Of a DNA stretch of 12,500 bases, positions 1 through 7,187 are shown piece by piece. The notes beneath the pieces are model-generated. The model saw nothing but the letters and a program-made list of their open reading frames with translations, had not been told where the DNA came from and did no database searches. Position 1 is the first letter of the stretch; each line of letters opens with the position of its first letter. The position numbers were made by a program, and so were the translations under genes. This stretch comes from Pyropia haitanensis (taxonomy: Eukaryota; Rhodophyta; Bangiophyceae; Bangiales; Bangiaceae). The stretch covers positions 49,504 to 62,003 of the forward strand of contig SDUX01000125.1 of NCBI GenBank assembly GCA_008729055.1, given 5' to 3'.

Positions 1-2
1 CG

Positions 3-3000
3 GGCGCACGGAAGCGCCGCCTACAACCCTGCGCCGCAGCAACCGGCTTCTGCGGCGGCGGCTGCGGCTGCGTCTGGGGGCGCAGCCGCGAGCGAGACGC
101 GTCGGGCGGCGACCAGACTCGTGGCGCTGGCCCGCCTGCAGCGCCCGGGGGTCCGGAGGCGGCGCCGCGGCCGCCCTCGGCTCCTGGGGCGCAACGCCCA
201 GCGGCTTCCGATGGCCCACTGGCCGGCGAAGTGGGCGACGCTGTCGGCCGTCGAGCGGCGGTCGCGCCAGGCGGCGCCGTTCCGCCCGCCGCTCCGGCCG
301 ACGCGCCCGCCGCGAACGCGGATCGGGACGCCCAGCGGGCTCCTGCTGCCGCTGAACCTCTGGTGGGAGGGGGCGAGGCGGGCGGTGGTGGAGAGGCGGA
401 GGAGGGAGATGGCGCCGATTCTCCGGGCCCCCCGCCTGCGGCGACGCCAGGGGAGGCGGACCGCGACGCCCAGCGGGCTCCCGCCGTCGCTCAACCACCG
501 GCGGGAGGGGGCGAGGCGGGCGGTGGTGGAGAGGCGGAGGAGGGAGGTGGCGCCGATTCTCCGGGCCCCCCGCCTGCGGCGACGCCAGGGGAGGCGGACC
601 GCGACGCCCAGCGGGCTCCCGCCGTCGCTCAACCACCGGCGGGAGGGGGCGAGGCGGGCGGTGGTGGAGAGGCGGAGGAGGGAGGTGGCGCCGATTCTCC
701 GGGCCCCCCGCCTGCGGCGACGCCAGGGGAGGCGGACCGCGACGCCCAGCGGGCTCCCGCCGTCGCTCAACCACCGGCGGGAGGGGGCGAGGCGGGCGGT
801 GGTGGAGAGGCGGAGGAGGGAGGTGGCGCCGATTCTCCGGGCCCCCCGCCTGCGGCGACGCCAGGGGAGGCGGACCGCGACGCCCAGCGGGCTCCCGCCG
901 TCGCTCAACCACCGGCGGGAGGGGGCGAGGCGGGCGGTGGTGGAGAGGCGGAGGAGGGAGGTGGCGCCGATTCTCCGGGCCCCCCGCCTGCGGCGACGCC
1001 AGGGGAGGCGGACCGCGACGCCCAGCGGGCTCCCGCCGCCGCTCAACCACCGGCGGGAGGGGGCGAGGCGGGCGGCGGAGGAGAGGCGGAGGAGGGAGGT
1101 GGCGCCGATTCTCCGGGCCCCCCGCCTGCGGCGACGCCAGGGGAGGCGGACCGCGACGCCCAGCGGGCTCCCGCTGCCGCTGCCCCTCGGGCGGGAGGGG
1201 GCGATGCGGGAGGCGGTCGCGACGCGGAGGAGGGAGGCGGGGCCGATCCGTCAAGTGCGCGGGGAGATGCGCCGCCCGCGGCTCGTGGTGGTGGGCGGGG
1301 GGGAGGGGACAACCAAGCGGCCTCTGCGCTCGGCGGCACCTCTGCGGCGGTGGCTGGCCCGGCAGGTGCCGCTCCCGGCGGTCCTGCTCGTCCGCCCGGG
1401 CAAGCTGCGGCCGGGTCTGCGCCTCGCCGTCCGCCTGCGGCCGTGGCTGGCTCGTCAGGCGCCGCACCTGAGAGGCGCCGCCGGCCAAAGCGCAAGCGTC
1501 GTCGTCGCGCGCGGTCTTCGGATGAGATTGAGCCGAGCCGGAAGCGGGCTCAGTCAAACCAGGACGACGACGGCAGCAGCAGTGAGGGTTCGGACGACGA
1601 CGTGGCCGCCGGCGCCGCAGCTGCTCCCGCTGCGCCGGCTGCTGCCGTTGCTGCTGCAGGTGCACACCCGTCGCGGGCTTCGACAGTCCCGCAGGCGCCG
1701 GCCGAACGGGTGACGAGGTCAAGCCGTCGGCCAGTCAAGCGACGACTGAGCGCGCCAACATCCAAGCGGCAGAGCAAGCGCCCTCGGCGGGCAGGCAAGG
1801 CCGACGTCATGGCGGTTCCGCCGGTTTGTGAGAGTCGTCGGGCGGCGGCTGCGGAGAATCGGCGGTCGCTTGCCGAGCAGTTGTCGGCTGAAGACGACTG
1901 GTTAATGCCCGAGTTTGCTGAGCTCCTGCCCGACGAGCACCAGAGCCGTGACTTCCTTGACCGTCAAGACTGGGCTCACATCGACCTGCTGGCAAAGGAG
2001 TACCTACTGTCGACGGCGCTTCAGTGGATGCCGGACGACGCAATCGGGGGCGTCCTGTGCACTGGCCGTGGGGCCTTGACCACGTCGGCAGAGTCGGTCG
2101 AAACCCGTGCCGCCCACCTTGTCGTCAAGATGGCTTGTCTGCCGCTGGCCACCCAGCTTGTCGAGCGTGGGTGGGTCATCCTCAAGGGGGCTGCTCGCGT
2201 GTCGGGAGACAGGGCTGCCGAGGACGGCGCCGTCGACGCGGCCGTAGACGCCGCCGCCGGCAACGCAGTCGACGTTGTCCTCACGAGTGCGCTCAACCGC
2301 TGGCCTGGGGAGCAGCACATGGCGGCAGTCGCCGCTCGCGAAGGGACGGATGCAGCTCAAGACCCCTCGGGCTGGTCTTATATCATCAACTGCGCCGACC
2401 CGGAAGAAGGGGCAAGCGAGACGCGCGCTGGCCAAGGGCGGCTGATGTATCGGTTGGATGCGGTCCGCAGCAGCGATGACGACCAGGAGCAGTCGGTGTT
2501 CAAGGCCAAGCTGGTGGTCGACGCGTCGCTGGCGGCGCTCTCCCACTACGTGCTCAAGGCGGTGGCTGCGGTGGAGGGCCGGCCCAAGGCGCCTGTCCAG
2601 CAGCGCGCGCCCGCGATGGGGTCGCGCATCCTTTTGACGACCGATCAAGCCAAGCGGCAGTCCCCGCACGTCGACTTTGCCATCCTTCTCGATTCAGACG
2701 AGGACGGTCGCGACGTGGACTCGCCTGCCGTCGGCGACGGCCGCCGCGGTGGCGGGCGTGCTCAGCCTGGTCCTTCCGGCGCTGCTGCAGACGCCTCTGA
2801 CGATGAGGTGCAATTTGTTTCGCACACCACGTACAAGATGCCGCCCGCAAAGAGCTTCTTCGTCATGTCGTCTGGGGCGGACGGCTTTGTGCTTGTTGTG
2901 TGGCCAGGCAGCGTGCTGGTCGCTCGTCGGCTGGAGGAAGGGGACCAGTCCAAGCGGGTCGTTTTGCCCGAGATACTGGTCGTCCCGCCCAACTCGGCTG

Positions 3001-3608
3001 TCATCTTGCGCGCCGACTTGGTCCACGCCGGTGCTGGAGCCGAAGACGACCGAGTGCGGCTGTCTGGGGTGGCACCCGCCGAGATCAAGTACAAGCGCAG
3101 CGTCCGGACGCACATGTACTTGACGCATCCGGACCACACCGTCCAAGACCGCGTCTTCCTCGTCGACCCGGACGTCTTTGTGACGGACGAAGCGGCAGCG
3201 CGGCGCCAAGGCGTCGCAGATGCCGAGGCCGGTCTGGGTTCTGCCCGAATGGCCAAGCGGCCTCCTGACGAGGACAGGACGCCTTCACCCAGTTCGCGGT
3301 CGCCTCCCCGCCAAGACGACACTTCCCATCTTCCGCGGACTGACGCGGAGCAGCCGGCCGAGGCGACGTCTCCACGGGTGCCTCCTGGGGGGGCTGCCGA
3401 ACCTCCTGCGGCCCCTCCCGAGATGCTGGATCCCAACCCACCGCCGGTTGTGGAAGAAGAAGGCAGTTCTGTGGCGCCCTCCCCGCCGCAACCTCCGACT
3501 ACGTTGGAAGAGTTGCCTGAAGAAATGCCCGCCGATGAGTACAACCCGACGACACCTGACGACTATTTCTACGAAGACTTGGGCGACATGGACGGGCGGT
3601 TTGAGTAG
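3..3608 (+). CDS. Putative nuclear 2-oxoglutarate/Fe(II)-dependent oxygenase with long disordered repeat region (5' end off window)
   Basis: The frame is open from base 3 to the TAG at 3606-3608, about 1201 visible residues, and no convincing ATG start is inside the window, so the 5' end is missing. The GTG at 231 is not a credible eukaryotic start. In order the protein has a Pro/Ala/Gly/Glu region with a 46-residue repeat (about 321-1247), basic clusters that look like nuclear localisation signals (about 1470-1518 and 1711-1800), an acidic Asp/Ser stretch between them, a globular part from about 1840, and a probable double-stranded beta-helix oxygenase domain (about 2130-3130). Candidate iron ligands are the HVD motif (His 2667, Asp 2673) and a distal His in LVHAG (3024). 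Arg at 3057, 11 residues later, or Arg at 3105 in RTHMYL could bind 2-oxoglutarate. A low-complexity acidic insert lies between the first two ligands and the last. The tail is Pro-rich, then acidic. The substrate is unknown: nucleic acid, protein and small molecule are all possible. It is not an obvious TET/JBP or AlkB protein. The family call is from motifs only. Confidence 0.72.
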   Translation, partial: GARKRRLQPCAAATGFCGGGCGCVWGRSRERDASGGDQTRGAGPPAAPGGPEAAPRPPSAPGAQRPAASDGPLAGEVGDAVGRRAAVAPGGAVPPAAPADAPAANADRDAQRAPAAAEPLVGGGEAGGGGEAEEGDGADSPGPPPAATPGEADRDAQRAPAVAQPPAGGGEAGGGGEAEEGGGADSPGPPPAATPGEADRDAQRAPAVAQPPAGGGEAGGGGEAEEGGGADSPGPPPAATPGEADRDAQRAPAVAQPPAGGGEAGGGGEAEEGGGADSPGPPPAATPGEADRDAQRAPAVAQPPAGGGEAGGGGEAEEGGGADSPGPPPAATPGEADRDAQRAPAAAQPPAGGGEAGGGGEAEEGGGADSPGPPPAATPGEADRDAQRAPAAAAPRAGGGDAGGGRDAEEGGGADPSSARGDAPPAARGGGRGGGDNQAASALGGTSAAVAGPAGAAPGGPARPPGQAAAGSAPRRPPAAVAGSSGAAPERRRRPKRKRRRRARSSDEIEPSRKRAQSNQDDDGSSSEGSDDDVAAGAAAAPAAPAAAVAAAGAHPSRASTVPQAPAERVTRSSRRPVKRRLSAPTSKRQSKRPRRAGKADVMAVPPVCESRRAAAAENRRSLAEQLSAEDDWLMPEFAELLPDEHQSRDFLDRQDWAHIDLLAKEYLLSTALQWMPDDAIGGVLCTGRGALTTSAESVETRAAHLVVKMACLPLATQLVERGWVILKGAARVSGDRAAEDGAVDAAVDAAAGNAVDVVLTSALNRWPGEQHMAAVAAREGTDAAQDPSGWSYIINCADPEEGASETRAGQGRLMYRLDAVRSSDDDQEQSVFKAKLVVDASLAALSHYVLKAVAAVEGRPKAPVQQRAPAMGSRILLTTDQAKRQSPHVDFAILLDSDEDGRDVDSPAVGDGRRGGGRAQPGPSGAAADASDDEVQFVSHTTYKMPPAKSFFVMSSGADGFVLVVWPGSVLVARRLEEGDQSKRVVLPEILVVPPNSAVILRADLVHAGAGAEDDRVRLSGVAPAEIKYKRSVRTHMYLTHPDHTVQDRVFLVDPDVFVTDEAAARRQGVADAEAGLGSARMAKRPPDEDRTPSPSSRSPPRQDDTSHLPRTDAEQPAEATSPRVPPGGAAEPPAAPPEMLDPNPPPVVEEEGSSVAPSPPQPPTTLEELPEEMPADEYNPTTPDDYFYEDLGDMDGRFE
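321..1247 (+). repeat. 138-bp tandem repeat inside the oxygenase gene (46-residue units)
   Basis: The marker CCGCGACGCC recurs at 461, 599, 737, 875, 1013 and 1151, always exactly 138 bp apart, and a diverged copy begins near 321. The inner units are almost identical, while the first and last have drifted. Because 138 is divisible by three, the repeat keeps the reading frame and encodes a unit of about 46 residues rich in Pro, Ala, Gly and Glu, with landmarks ADRDAQRAPA, QPPAGGGEAGG and GADSPGPPPAATPGE. The translation predicts a disordered linker. The same property opens long false frames in the other frames and on the minus strand. Copy number is likely to vary between isolates and may be mis-assembled. 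Confidence 0.95.
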
Positions 3609-3671
3609 ATCCATCGAGGGAGATTGCGTCTCGCTTCATCTTTGTTCTTTTTCTGGATGTGTCGAGGTCTC

Positions 3672-3689
3672 TTCCGTAGTACTACGGAA
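3672..3689. repeat. Palindrome copy 1 (perfect)
   Basis: First copy, 63 bp past the stop codon of the oxygenase gene. The inverted symmetry extends one base on each side (C...G) to 20 bp. It is followed by a slightly short A spacer of 117 bp, which explains the 135-bp step. Confidence 0.95.
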
Positions 3690-3806
3690 GTGTCATGGAA
3701 TTTTCAATGAGTTCTTTTGTGTTCGCCAAGTATCCTTGTACTTGCCAATTTCGGACATATTTGGCCCCCCCCAGTTGGTCCGAGGGCGACTGACCCAGCG
3801 GGCGAG

Positions 3807-3824
3807 TTCCGTAGTACTACGGAA
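3807..3824. repeat. Palindrome copy 2 (perfect, A-A junction)
   Basis: This is the only perfect copy flanked by A spacers on both sides. Its left flank is GCGAG and its right flank GCGCC, so the symmetry stops at 18 bp. Confidence 0.95.
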
Positions 3825-3945
3825 GCGCCATGGAATTTTCATGCAGTCGGGGTCATTGTGTCTTGGCCAAGTATCCATGTATTTGCAAGTGTCGCACAGA
3901 TTTACATCCCAATTTGGTCCAAGGGCCACCTGCCCGGCGGTCGAG

Positions 3946-3963
3946 TTCCGTAGTACTACGGAA
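3946..3963. repeat. Palindrome copy 3 (perfect, A-B junction)
   Basis: The left flank is TCGAG from an A spacer and the right flank is CAGCC from a B spacer. The symmetry stops at 18 bp. Confidence 0.95.
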
Positions 3964-4084
3964 CAGCCTTACAGCTGGTGGTCTCGGCCCACGCATCCGT
4001 GGTGATGTCTGTCGGCAGCAAATTTGTAGAAGAGGGATGACGGCATGATTTCGAGCCGCGGCAGGCTCGCGCTGTCGAGGTTGC

Positions 4085-4102
4085 TTCCGTAGTACTACGG
4101 AA
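4085..4102. repeat. Palindrome copy 4 (perfect, B-A junction, extended)
   Basis: The flanking GC on both sides extends the perfect inverted symmetry to 22 bp (4083-4104). It sits between a B and an A spacer. Confidence 0.95.
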
Positions 4103-4223
4103 GCGCCATGGATTTTGTATCCAGTCGAGGTCATTGTGTCGTGGCCAAGTATCGGTGTATTTGCAATTGTCGCTAAGACTTATTTCCCAATTCGGTCCAA
4201 GGGCCACCTGCCCGGCGGTCGAG

Positions 4224-4241
4224 TTCCGTAGTACTACGGAA
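4224..4241. repeat. Palindrome copy 5 (perfect, A-B junction)
   Basis: It lies exactly 278 bp after copy 3 and has the same immediate flanks (TCGAG left, CAGCC right). This defines the A+B higher-order period. Confidence 0.95.
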
Positions 4242-4364
4242 CAGCCTTACAGCTGGTGGTCTCGGCCCACGCATCCGTGGTGATGTCTGTCGGCAGCAAA
4301 TTTGTAGAAGAGGGATGACGGCATGATTTCGAGCCGCGGCAGTCTCGCGGACGTGTTGAAGTCG

Positions 4365-4596
4365 CTTTTAGTCGGCCAAGTATGGGTGTACGTGCAATCT
4401 TCGCATGAACGTTGGTCTCACTTTGGGCACTAGGCCACCCACGCAGCGGGCGAGTTCTGATCTACTACTATGGATGTGCCCTCACCCCGGTTGTAATGGC
4501 TGGTGCGTCTTTGGGCATGTCTGTCAGCAGAGAATATGTGGGAGGGCGATGAGGGTGTGATTTCGAGCCGCAGCGATGGTGTGTCGGCCAGGTCGC
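4365..4596. repeat. Decayed A and B spacers with a degenerate palindrome
   Basis: Where the next palindrome is expected near 4363 there is only a GTCGC-to-TTTTA joint, so that copy is lost along with the start of the A spacer. The rest of the decayed A spacer retains GTCGGCCAAGTAT and GCGGGCGAG. At about 4455-4474 a mutated palindrome remains (TTCTGATCTACTACTATGGA). The following B spacer is diverged but keeps ATGTCTGTCAGCAG and TGATTTCGAGCCGCAG. The missing bases account for the irregular 373-bp step. This shows that the perfect palindromes are older than, or kept better than, this segment. Confidence 0.82.
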
Positions 4597-4614
4597 TTCC
4601 GTAGTACTACGGAA
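4597..4614. repeat. Palindrome copy 6 (perfect, longest symmetry)
   Basis: The flanks CGC on the left and GCG on the right extend the perfect inverted symmetry to 24 bp (4594-4617). It stays perfect although the B spacer just before it has drifted strongly. Confidence 0.95.
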
Positions 4615-4735
4615 GCGCCATGGAATTTTCAGCAAATCGGGGTCACAGTAATGTTGTCAAATACCATTGTAGTTGTAAGTAGTTGCTGTATTCCGGTCCC
4701 AAATTGGTCCCAGTGCCACCCATGCAGTCGGCGGG

Positions 4736-4753
4736 TTCCGTAGTACTACGGAA
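4736..4753. repeat. Palindrome copy 7 (perfect, nearest the methyltransferase-SET gene)
   Basis: This last copy is about 275 bp before the preferred ATG at 5028. A shortened B-like remnant follows (about 4754-4800), recognisable by GACGCACCCGT and CTGTCTGTCGCCGTCAG. Confidence 0.95.
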
Positions 4754-4799
4754 CCCCGACGCACCCGTCTGTCTGTCGCCGTCAGTTTTGATCCGAATC

Positions 4800-5027
4800 C
4801 GTGAGATGTGAAATAGTATGCATTCATTTAACGACCCGTATTCGTAACGTGTGCGCGTTTTTTGGCGGCGGAATGTCTATTTAATCGGTGCCTCCGCGTC
4901 GCAATTGTCACGTGTGTGGAGAGAGGACGCTCGTCGTGTACTCTCACGATTTCAGCCCAAGTCACCCGTGTCCTCGTCCGTAATCAACCGGACAGTATTC
5001 GCCGTGTCTCTCTGCGTGCCTGCGGGG
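4800..5027 (+). promoter_or_regulatory. Presumed promoter and 5' leader of the methyltransferase-SET gene
   Basis: This is the unique sequence between the palindrome array and the ATG at 5028. An AT-rich element, CTATTTAATC (about 4877-4886), resembles a TATA-type core but could equally be transcribed leader. An ATG at 4873 opens a frame of only three codons before TAA and would be an upstream ORF if it is transcribed. The main reading frame is open back to 4848 but has no ATG in that stretch. No transcription start can be fixed from sequence alone. Confidence 0.35.
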
Positions 5028-6502
5028 ATGCAAGCGTCGGCGTTGATCGACCGAGTTACGGAGCAGTCGCAGGTGGTCTGCAATGCAGTCCGGGATGCAG
5101 CCGCGGCATCCCCAGCTCAGTTTTATCCTGCCGGTGTCGTGTGCGCGTGTCTTGCCGATCTTCGGGACTTGCTCGTCACTTCCTCGTGGTTCGCACTTCG
5201 TGCTCGAGGCGATTCTGCTGGTGTAGAGCCGTCTGTGGACTTGTCCGACGTGCGGTGGACGGAGATGGTCAAGTGGACGGTGACCCATTGCCGGAATCTT
5301 CCCGGGCAGCCTCGGACACCGCACGGTGTCAGCACACGCGTGATTGGCGTGACGGCGAATGGTGTGGAGCTAAGACTCACCCCATTGACGGCGTGGATGG
5401 ACGACCCTGTTGCGGAGCGAATCTACGCCGCCGTGTGGCGACTCAAGCCTTTTGTTGCCGCCAGTGGCCGTCTGCTGGGTACGCCTGGCAGCCACGTCGT
5501 TTTGGCGTTGACGCCTTCTCCAGACGTGTCGGACAGCGCAGGCGGCGCTGCTGAACAAGTCTTGACCAAGGTGCGTGTGCAGCAGCGGCAACATCCTCTG
5601 GACGTGAGGGCGTGGCAAGTGGTTCTTGCCGTTACCGGGCAGCAGCGGCTCCTGCAAGAATTGTGCAGCGTTGTTTCATCGCATCTGAACTGTCTTCGGG
5701 GCGGTGGCGGCTGTGCTGCGTCTGTGGTTCGATCGTCTGGTGAAGCAGCTGGCGTGCCTTTCGCGGCACCCGTCGTTCGGTCAGCCGAAGCAGATCTTGC
5801 GCTCGTCGTACCGGCTGTGCGCATTCCGGACGACATTTTCATGGCAGTCGTCATTGGAGGAGGAGTTGCCGGTACTACCCTGCGGGCGGAGCAACCTCTT
5901 CCGGCCCGTTCTTGGAGCGATGAAGCTGTTCGTTTGGCCACTACGGGCGCGACATCGTTTGAGATTGTTCTTTGGCTGTCGCTAACTCGGTTGGTGGTAG
6001 CAGCGTCGTCGCGAGGGCTCCCCTCCGGATCAACCAAATCGCGGCCCGACGCGCGTAACACACCGACGGCTGTCAGCGCACATGCTGTGGCGTCGGAGCA
6101 GGTGCTGTCGGCCGCTGCAATGATCCGAGATGTGGTGCGCTCCGTTATCAGCGGGTGGGACGCGCTTGCGCGGGATGCTGGCTTTGCAACCGTCGAGGCT
6201 ATGGTCGCTCCGTACCTTGTTTGGAGTGCCCGCTCGTGCGCGTACGCGGCACTCGCTCGACCTCTCGACCGACTGGCGTTTGCCGCTCGCCATTTGGAGT
6301 GGGACCTGTACCACTCGTGTGGTAATCCTGTGAGTGGTGCCGCGGTGTGGGATTCGGAGCGCGTGAGCGAGGCGGTTGTCAAGCGGAGCTGTCTGGCCGA
6401 CGAGCAACTTCGGCAGGTTGCTCACGGACTGCTTGAGCATCTGCACTCGTGCACGTCCGTCGAGAATCTGGCCGAGCTCGTCCGCGAAGGGAGACGTCAG
6501 AC

Positions 6503-6549
<47 letters not shown>

Positions 6550-7156
6550 GGGTACGCGGACAGGGCTCAGTGGCGGAATCGAGTGGCGCTCGTGCTGGAG
6601 CGGCAGCAGGTTCCGGCTTGGCGGTGGCGGAATCGCAGCTGTCTAGCACCGGCAAGCGGCCTGTGCAACGTTTGGGTGCGTTGACGGTTAGTCGGTACCG
6701 GCCTCCGGCGTGGAGTGGTGAAGCAGGGACGGTCCCCCGGGTGCTCCGGAATGTGAGGCTTGGGCTCACTGCCTTTACTGTCGACGGCGGCCGAAAAGCG
6801 GCGCTGCTGTCGGCGCCTGCGTTGGCGCCGTCGCTGTCGGGAGCGGCGGCGGCAACTACGCAACAAGTTGGCAGTCTTCGTGCCGGCTCTGATCCCGCCG
6901 CCAGACGCAGTTCTCCGAGCGTGACCGCCACCGGCCGCCAATCCTCCCGGCATGCTGGCGACCGCCCATCGCGTGCTCGGGCGGCGGCGCCTATGACCGA
7001 GTCGGTCGCTATCCGCCACGTGCGACGGGTTCTGGACTCTGTCGTTCGCACTTATGTGTGTCGCTTTGAGCAGTTGCTCTATGTGCACGACGCGCACAAC
7101 GATGCGGGGATGGGTCAGCGGACCGGCAGTGAAAGGAGCAGCAGCAGCGGCAGCAC

Positions 7157-7187
<31 letters not shown>

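Larger units (their letters stand above)
3672..4800. repeat. Higher-order array of 18-bp palindromes with two alternating spacer families
   Basis: Seven perfect copies of TTCCGTAGTACTACGGAA start at 3672, 3807, 3946, 4085, 4224, 4597 and 4736. Steps are 135, 139, 139, 139, 373 and 139 bp. The spacers fall into two families. A spacers begin near GCCATGGAATTTTC, contain GGCCAAGTAT and end near GGTCGAG or GGGCGAG (3690-3806, 3825-3945, 4103-4223, 4615-4735). B spacers begin near CAGCCTTACAGC, contain ATGTCTGTCGGCAGC and end near GATTTCGAGCCG plus about 25 bp (3964-4084 and from 4242). The order is A, A, B, A, B, decayed A, decayed B, A, B remnant. The basic unit is therefore palindrome-A-palindrome-B, 278 bp. 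The function is unknown: a regulatory array, a protein-binding array and remnants of a non-autonomous repeat are all possible. Confidence 0.93.
3609..5027. other. Intergenic region with palindrome array and promoter of the methyltransferase-SET gene
   Basis: This stretch has no convincing gene. It holds the end of the oxygenase transcript (no clear AATAAA seen), the palindrome/spacer array at 3672-4800, and the presumed promoter and leader of the downstream gene (about 4800-5027). It is visibly less GC-rich than the flanking coding regions. Short open frames across it are broken, have no protein-like composition, and repeat only because the DNA repeats. Confidence 0.8.

Noticed and set aside
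21..1046. Minus-strand frame of 341 codons, Arg-rich and repetitive
   Set aside because: It is a shadow of the 138-bp in-frame repeat on the opposite strand. The plus frame continues into a globular domain, while this one does not.
121..1713. Alternative plus-strand frame of about 530 codons
   Set aside because: It is kept open by the same repeat and high GC content. It is Arg/Pro-rich without any domain and overlaps the better supported oxygenase frame.
2130..3130. Assigning the oxygenase to TET/JBP or AlkB
   Set aside because: The HxD, His and Arg pattern fits the broad superfamily only; I do not see the extra motifs specific to either family.
231..3608. GTG at 231 as start of the oxygenase gene
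   Set aside because: GTG starts are a bacterial convention, and the frame is open to the window edge with similar low-complexity sequence from about 120.
3220..4005. Frame of 261 codons crossing the oxygenase stop into the palindrome array
   Set aside because: Its first half is out of frame with the oxygenase, and its second half merely translates A spacers and palindromes.
3672..4753. Palindrome array as a CRISPR array
   Set aside because: Spacers are about 121 bp and belong to two repeated families rather than being unique. The setting is eukaryotic and there are no cas genes.
4851..5027. GTG at 4851 as start of the methyltransferase-SET gene
   Set aside because: The first in-frame ATG is at 5028, with G at -3. 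The 59 codons before it contain no ATG.
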